The translations under genes were made by a program, and so were the position numbers. A stretch of DNA of 64,000 bases, taken from NCBI GenBank assembly GCA_038501195.1, contig JBBPUQ010000003.1, positions 5,982,501-6,046,500 of the forward strand. Reading direction: 5' to 3'. The notes beneath the pieces were generated by a model. The model did no database searches and had not been told where the DNA came from. It saw only the letters and a program-made list of their open reading frames with translations. Positions within the stretch are counted from its first letter, which is position 1; each line of letters starts with the position of its first letter. Positions 59,095 to 64,000 of the stretch are shown piece after piece. Source of the stretch: Nemania diffusa. Its lineage: Eukaryota > Ascomycota > Sordariomycetes > Xylariales > Xylariaceae.

Positions 59095-61551
59095 ATGGAA
59101 TCGACGCAACCCATAAAAGATCCACCGACAGAGGATAAGTCGAAGGGGCCATGGATTAGATATCGAGTTGAACACCGAAGTAGGGAGACAAACGGATTGA
59201 TAAGTCTGCGTGATACGGAAGGATCAAACCTTGGTAGCGAAACAAATAAGAAACCTAACGACGCAGCTTTTATGCTAGTTACGACCTATCGAATTGCAGA
59301 ACGATTGTTATCCACAAATCGGCCTCACGAAGATCCTTCAACTCAAACTCAAACCCTACCCACCAGCACTACCCCTCCGTCATACGCCCTCCATATAATC
59401 TCACCTTCCATTGCAAATGCTCTTCGATCTGTGGTCCAGTACTACCCATCCCAAGACTTGACTGGCGACATTGTGATCCACTGGCCCTACCCCGTTTTGG
59501 TTCATCACTATGATGAACTGACTGAGTTTCGGACCAAAGTCGCATTGAAAAATGAGGAGGAATTGTGTGACATGGAAAAAGGGGCGTGCGAAGATATCGA
59601 CTTGCTTCTACAGTACTTAGATAGTAGTGTTATGCCAGATGTTCTGGAAGAAAAGGAGCGGAATGCGAAAGGGTTCTTCACCTTTGAACACACGTGGGTT
59701 TTAATGAAACCGGGGATAACTTTTTTGGATAAATATCGTGAGAGCGTGGAATTCCACCCGTCGGTTACACATTCAATGACAGGGGGGGTTTTCAGCTACC
59801 CTTCACAATCGTGGAAAATGTTTATCTGGGACATGAGATACGATGGTCGATATCTAGGAAGGCACAGGCGCTTCGTTAGGATTAACAAGTTTGATGGTCA
59901 GCGCGATATCTCCTATATTGTCGTTGGCGACTTAAAGGATGGAATCTCTCTCCCCGAGCGGGTCTCGAATCAGATTCAATATGGAAAAACTTACTGGGAC
60001 CTACTCAGGAAGCAATGCAGGCAATATAAAGGAACGACTCAGGATTTCCTAGCAAAAGAGGTAGGCAAGAATGTCCAGGGTGTTATATCATAGCTTACGA
60101 GATGGCAGGTCGACGGCCTGGTGATGACGGATATGAAATCTTATTATGACTTTACCGATATTGACATAGACTTGATGGAACAAGAAGATTGCCGCAATTG
60201 GACCTCGGACTGCAAGTGTGAAGTCTGCAGAAACAAGGCGGCTGATGAGAAAGGCATTGATAAGATGCCCTCGCTATTCGCCGATTACAACTTCATCACC
60301 TTAGAATCGACCAGTACCTTAACACGCCATCAATACTTCCTTTGCCATTTCGAAATTCCGGCGTTCGTTTTCAAGACTCGCACGTGGGGTGGGTTCTTAG
60401 CAGCATTCTTAACTGTAGCCCATACTTGGACCACATCGACTAATTTTGACTTAGAGACGCTCCATGCGCGGGGCTTTACAGAACCAAAATTCGACGAAGA
60501 TATGATTGATCACTTGGTAATGGAACCTCAGCGAAAACGGATGTTGAAAGCGCTGGCGAAATCCTTTGCGCGAATAGATAGAAATGGAGAGGCGTTAAAG
60601 GAGGAGCCGTGGACTGCTGACTTCGTTCAGGGGAAAGGACACGGCTTGATTTTCCTGCTGCATGGACGTCCAGGAGTTGGAAAAACTTGTACTGCAGGTA
60701 CAATTAATCCATTTCCTATGATTGATTTACTAGCATACTGATTCGGAGGCAGAGTGCATCGCCGCTTTCACAAAACGTCCCTTGATGGTCCTCACATCTA
60801 GTGATATCGGGGCAGACCCGGCCGAAGTCGAAATTAACCTTACCCAACACTTCAAGACCGCTAGATCATGGGGCGCAGTTCTATTGATAGACGAAGCGGA
60901 CATTTTCATGGAACGTCGGTCTACGGCTGATCTAGCCCGAAATAGTCTTGTAGCTGGTAAGTCTCACTATGAAGAAGCAAACCGCAATGCTAAGCGCTCA
61001 CCATCTTCTCAGGGTTCCTCCGCGCACTCGAATTTTATGACGGAATTCTATTCCTTACGACGAACCGAGTCGGTTCATTCGATGACGCGTTTATCTCCCG
61101 CATACATGTACAGTTGTACTACCGGGATTTCGATGATGACCAGAGACGACAGATCTGGCAGACTTTCATTGATAAATTGGCAAAGGAGCGAGGCAACTAC
61201 ATGCGCCTCAACATTGATGCTAAAGAATATATTCGTGGGAATGATATACGAGCGCTCAAGTGGAATGGAAGAGAAATTCGGAACGGTAAGTAGAATCGAG
61301 TGTCGAAAAGGTATAGTCTACTGAGGTATCATGCTAACAATGAAATAGCCTTCCAAACAGCCGTGTCGCTTGCTGAGTACGACGCTGAGAAAGGGGAGGA
61401 TGGCAAGATCGTGATAAAGGACGAGCATTTACGAGCCGTTGTCGAGTTGTCGAAGGATTTCAAGTCTTATCTCAACGAACTTCACAAGGGAGACGAGGGG
61501 AAACGAGCTGAGAGGAAGTACGAACGGTTAGATTCGTATAAAAGTTCCTGA
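59095..61551 (+). CDS. AAA+ ATPase, fungal DUF7025-type family (complete)
   Basis: Six exons: 59095-60060, 60109-60388, 60455-60697, 60753-60956, 61013-61285 and 61349-61551, 722 residues; introns 48, 66, 55, 56 and 63 nt. The N-terminal region includes YALHIISPSIANALRSVVQY and HWPYPVLVHHYDELTEF (DUF7025-like, about 96-145). It continues through SYIVVGDLKDG-type strands and VDGLVMTDMKSYYDF. The ATPase domain has Walker A GRPGVGKT (486-493), Walker B AVLLIDEAD (538-546), sensor-1 LTTNRVGSFDDAF and arginine-finger SRIH. The lid ends with QTAVSLAEYDAEK and VVELSKDFKSYL. The first intron contains a TAG in the reading frame, so the gene looks broken unless these 48 nt are removed. Role: presumed ATP-driven protein remodelling, substrate unknown. 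It is a paralogue of the gene at 1-2170 but lacks that gene's Lys/Ser-rich tail. Confidence 0.87.
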
Positions 61552-63020
61552 GCCTGTGGGAGATGAGAATCGTATGCATGTGCTGTAGATGTTTGCTTCT
61601 AGCTCCGAGAAATGACGACTCGCGATGTATCATCACGCACCAGATTTGCACTACTCCGGCGACTTTTAACAGACTAAGTTTTACAGAGCGTACCCCTAGG
61701 AATGGTTTATGCTAAGGCGGTTAGTGGTATGTTAGCTCAACCTTGTGCGCCGCCGTATATTGTTTTCCCGATGTGTATCTATATGCCTACAGACCAGCCC
61801 ATGGGACTAACTATCAGTATATCCAACTATGGAACCTCCTTCATAGTTACGGCCGAACACTTAACGAAGCTCTGTACGTCCGAACTCTACTTCCCTCCAG
61901 AGGGCTTTTTAAAAGAACCAATCACACAACCCGTAGACATCTAGATACTTGGCACTAGTCTCTACCGAGTATTGGGAGAACAAGTTGCTTTCGAATCAGC
62001 TTTAGGTCGAGACTTTACACTGAATCAGATGGTTAACACGTTCGTTGATCAATGACCCGCTCGCTGACAGGGCGCCTAGGACATCCCTAATGTACCCTTT
62101 AGGCATAACAATGACTGGTATCGCGATATCAAGAGGGTCTACATGCCTCTGTCCTGGTTTCTGTATTAGCTCATGTAGTAGATAGAACAGGGTGGGTGAG
62201 ACGCCGGAGACGGGCCAGTGCATGATGGCGTATAAGTTTGCTGGGAGGTTTACGGCCGGCTAGTTCATGAGGTCGGAATATATGGTAAAGCGGGCAATGT
62301 CCGCTTGAGAGATGTAGTGAGAGAGGTATAAAGGGAGTGGCTTGGAATAAGAGCTGCCCGTGAGTACTCCTTTTCGCTAAGCTGTGTAGTTTAATACTCT
62401 GGCGATCATTTGCAACTAAATTAGGAAAGTCAGGCAACTAGGTTTACTGCCGAGAAACTAAATTTGAACAATACCTGCGGGCGATTCGCCATCGGCACCG
62501 ATTTTATTGATGTGAAGTCGATTGATGCGCTAGGCCTTCGTTACTTGGGAAGGTGTCACACGCACTCAGCGATCAGGCCTCAGATATGGATCGCTACACA
62601 AGCTCGTTAGCGTCGGAAACTACAATACAGCTAATATCGCCGGCTCGGAATGATTTTACGTGTGTAATCGGTGTCTAGCTAACTCTATGACTTCTCTAGG
62701 AGCTTCCTAAACCCACAATGTATCGCACCGGTTGGAGGCCATAGGTGCCATTGCTACCTGTCTTCTAGATTCTAGTTGACGGCCAGTGCTAATATTGTGG
62801 TTCATGTGGCATGATTTATTGTTAAAATAATGCGGAGGAACTAGACAGAAATCCAATATTCTATCTACATATGCAGGTAAGTATCACTATTTGTTAGAAA
62901 TACACCTTTAGAAAGAAAGACCAATAATTGACCGGTCACGCCAAACTTTTGGCGCAGTGGTATTTTCTAATACTATCACTGTTTGTAGATAATGGCGCAA
63001 TCTTGTAGGTACTACCTTTA
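61552..63020. other. Intergenic region, no gene supported
   Basis: About 1.5 kb; open frames near 61702-61958 and 62002-62437 have no domain content. Ordinary composition up to the inverted-repeat element. Confidence 0.4.
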
Positions 63021-63849
63021 GGGAGGGCCATACGTACATTCACCGACAAAACTATTTCTTCTCCACTTTCCGTTTTTAGTTTTCAGTTTTCGGTTTTTTA
63101 ACAGGCACACAGTTAGCTAACACATTGAAATAATAAGCTATTAATGTTACTTATTTGTATATTTATTATTTTAATTATTTAAATGTTTAATTAGACTTAA
63201 ATAGACCTGACTAACCTGGTTGATTTGGTTGACTTAACTAGACCTGATTGCACTGACTGCACTGACTGATCTGACCGACCTAACCGAACCTGACCGACCT
63301 AATTGACCTAATTGACCTAATTAACCTAATTGACTTACCTAACATAATTAACTAAATTAATTGATTGAAGTTTATTTAAGATAATAATAGGTCAGTTAAG
63401 TCAGGTCTAGTTAAGTCAATCAAATCAACAGTTAGTTAGGTTAGTTAGGTCAGTTAGGTCAGTTAGGTCAGTTAGGTCAGTTAGGTCAGTTAGGTCAGTC
63501 AGGTCAGTTAGGTTAGTCAGGTCAGTTAGGTCAGTCAGGTCAGTCAGGTCAGTCAGGTCAGTTAGGTCAGTCAGGTCAGTCAGGTCAGTCAGGTTAGTCA
63601 GTGCAATCAGTGCAATCAGGTCTAGTTAGGTCGACCAAATCAACCAGGTCAGTTATATCAGTCAGCTTAGTTAATTATATAATTAATTTATTTATATATG
63701 TACGATTATAATTATGTTAAATGTTGTGTTTTATTTTTTATAAGTAGGTAATCTGTAATATTAATAGCTCACTGTCGGTATTTTTGCTTTTGAAAAGTGG
63801 AAAAGTGAAAACAAAATAGTTTTGTCGGTATATGTACGTATGGCCCACC
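63021..63849. mobile_element. 829-bp TA-flanked inverted-repeat element (Tc1/mariner-like MITE)
   Basis: The left end GGGAGGGCCATACGTACA and the right end TATGTACGTATGGCCCACC are inverted repeats that continue into CCGACAAAACTATTT on each side (about 50-60 bp in all, imperfect). TA dinucleotides border both ends (63019-63020 and 63850-63851), as for Tc1/mariner elements. There is no open frame. The interior is a long palindrome built from tandem repeats. It is non-autonomous; an autonomous partner would have to lie elsewhere. Confidence 0.75.
63190..63665. repeat. Long imperfect palindrome of 10-bp tandem repeats
   Basis: The right arm (about 63390-63640) consists of many copies of GGTCAGTTAG/GGTCAGTCAG. 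The left arm (about 63195-63350) carries the inverted equivalent (CTGACCGACCTAACCGACCT type). The outer parts also match, for example GACCTGATTGCACTGACTGC at 63243 against its inverse near 63600-63620. The centre is an A/T-rich loop near 63360-63375. Variation among units is mostly C/T, suggestive of RIP. Confidence 0.8.
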
Positions 63850-63851
63850 TA

Positions 63852-64000
63852 GGGAGGGCCATACGTACAGACCACCGACAAAACTATTTCTTCTCCACTT
63901 TCCGTTTTTAGTTTGTAGTTTTTAGAAAATCAATATCGCAAGAACTATATAAAGCAATAGATTAATTAAATTTATTGTACAAAATAATATATTTTTAGCT
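63852..64000 (+). mobile_element. Start of a second copy of the 829-bp element (continues past window)
   Basis: Begins GGGAGGGCCATACGTACAGA directly after the TA at 63850, in the same orientation as the first copy. Similarity to the first copy's left end continues through CCGACAAAACTATTTCTTCT and CCACTTTCCGTTTTTAGTTT. The two copies share the TA between them. Confidence 0.75.

Noticed and set aside
60091..60093. In-frame TAG as evidence that the second AAA gene is a pseudogene
   Set aside because: A 48-nt intron with proper ends removes it and keeps the frame; all other junctions are intact.
61702..62437. Short open frames after the second AAA gene
   Set aside because: No recognisable content; likely chance.

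Overview
The window looks like chromosomal DNA of a filamentous ascomycete (Pezizomycotina, probably a Sordariomycete). The evidence is short introns (mostly 48-90 nt) with GT..AG ends and CTAAC/CTGAC/ACTAAT branch sites, fungal-only protein families (HET, DUF7708, fungal AAA proteins with a DUF7025-like region), and long, almost pure A/T blocks typical of transposons destroyed by RIP (repeat-induced C-to-T mutation). No tRNA, rRNA or CRISPR array was found.

Layout. 1-2170: 3' part of an AAA+ ATPase gene whose start lies outside the window. 2200-8085: two hAT-type DNA transposons of one family, a 674-bp internally deleted copy and a 3,982-bp copy in opposite orientation, each with an 8-bp target duplication. 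9099-9943: small gene for a possible PD-(D/E)XK-nuclease-like protein. 10627-11293: small secreted protein. 12913-24890: an approximately 12-kb A/T-rich block bounded by 143-bp direct repeats that differ only by transitions (probably a RIP-destroyed LTR retroelement). 25677-28014: HET-domain gene. 28736-48663: gene-dense, GC-richer core with housekeeping functions: Vam7-like SNARE (vacuole fusion), a conserved unknown, Nop4-like ribosome-biogenesis factor, condensin subunit Cnd3/Ycg1, an unknown with an 18-bp coding repeat, a lipase-like alpha/beta hydrolase with an unusual glycine/asparagine-rich tail, and a rhomboid protease. 50892-51252: relic of a PHO-4-type phosphate symporter. 52261-54982: AIF/AMID-like oxidoreductase and GNAT acetyltransferase. 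56507-58630: DUF7708/STAND-like protein. 59095-61551: a second, complete AAA+ ATPase of the same family as the first gene. 63021-64000: an 829-bp TA-flanked inverted-repeat element containing a very long palindrome made of 10-bp tandem repeats, abutted by the start of a second copy.

Functionally, the core genes are unrelated housekeeping functions. The accessory part is enriched in families tied to fungal non-self recognition and regulated cell death (HET, SERAC1/SesB-like lipase, STAND-like DUF7708 protein, AMID-like flavoprotein). Whether these act together is inference only. Exon structures were built by hand from splice signals and reading-frame continuity; each complete multi-exon model sums to a whole number of codons.
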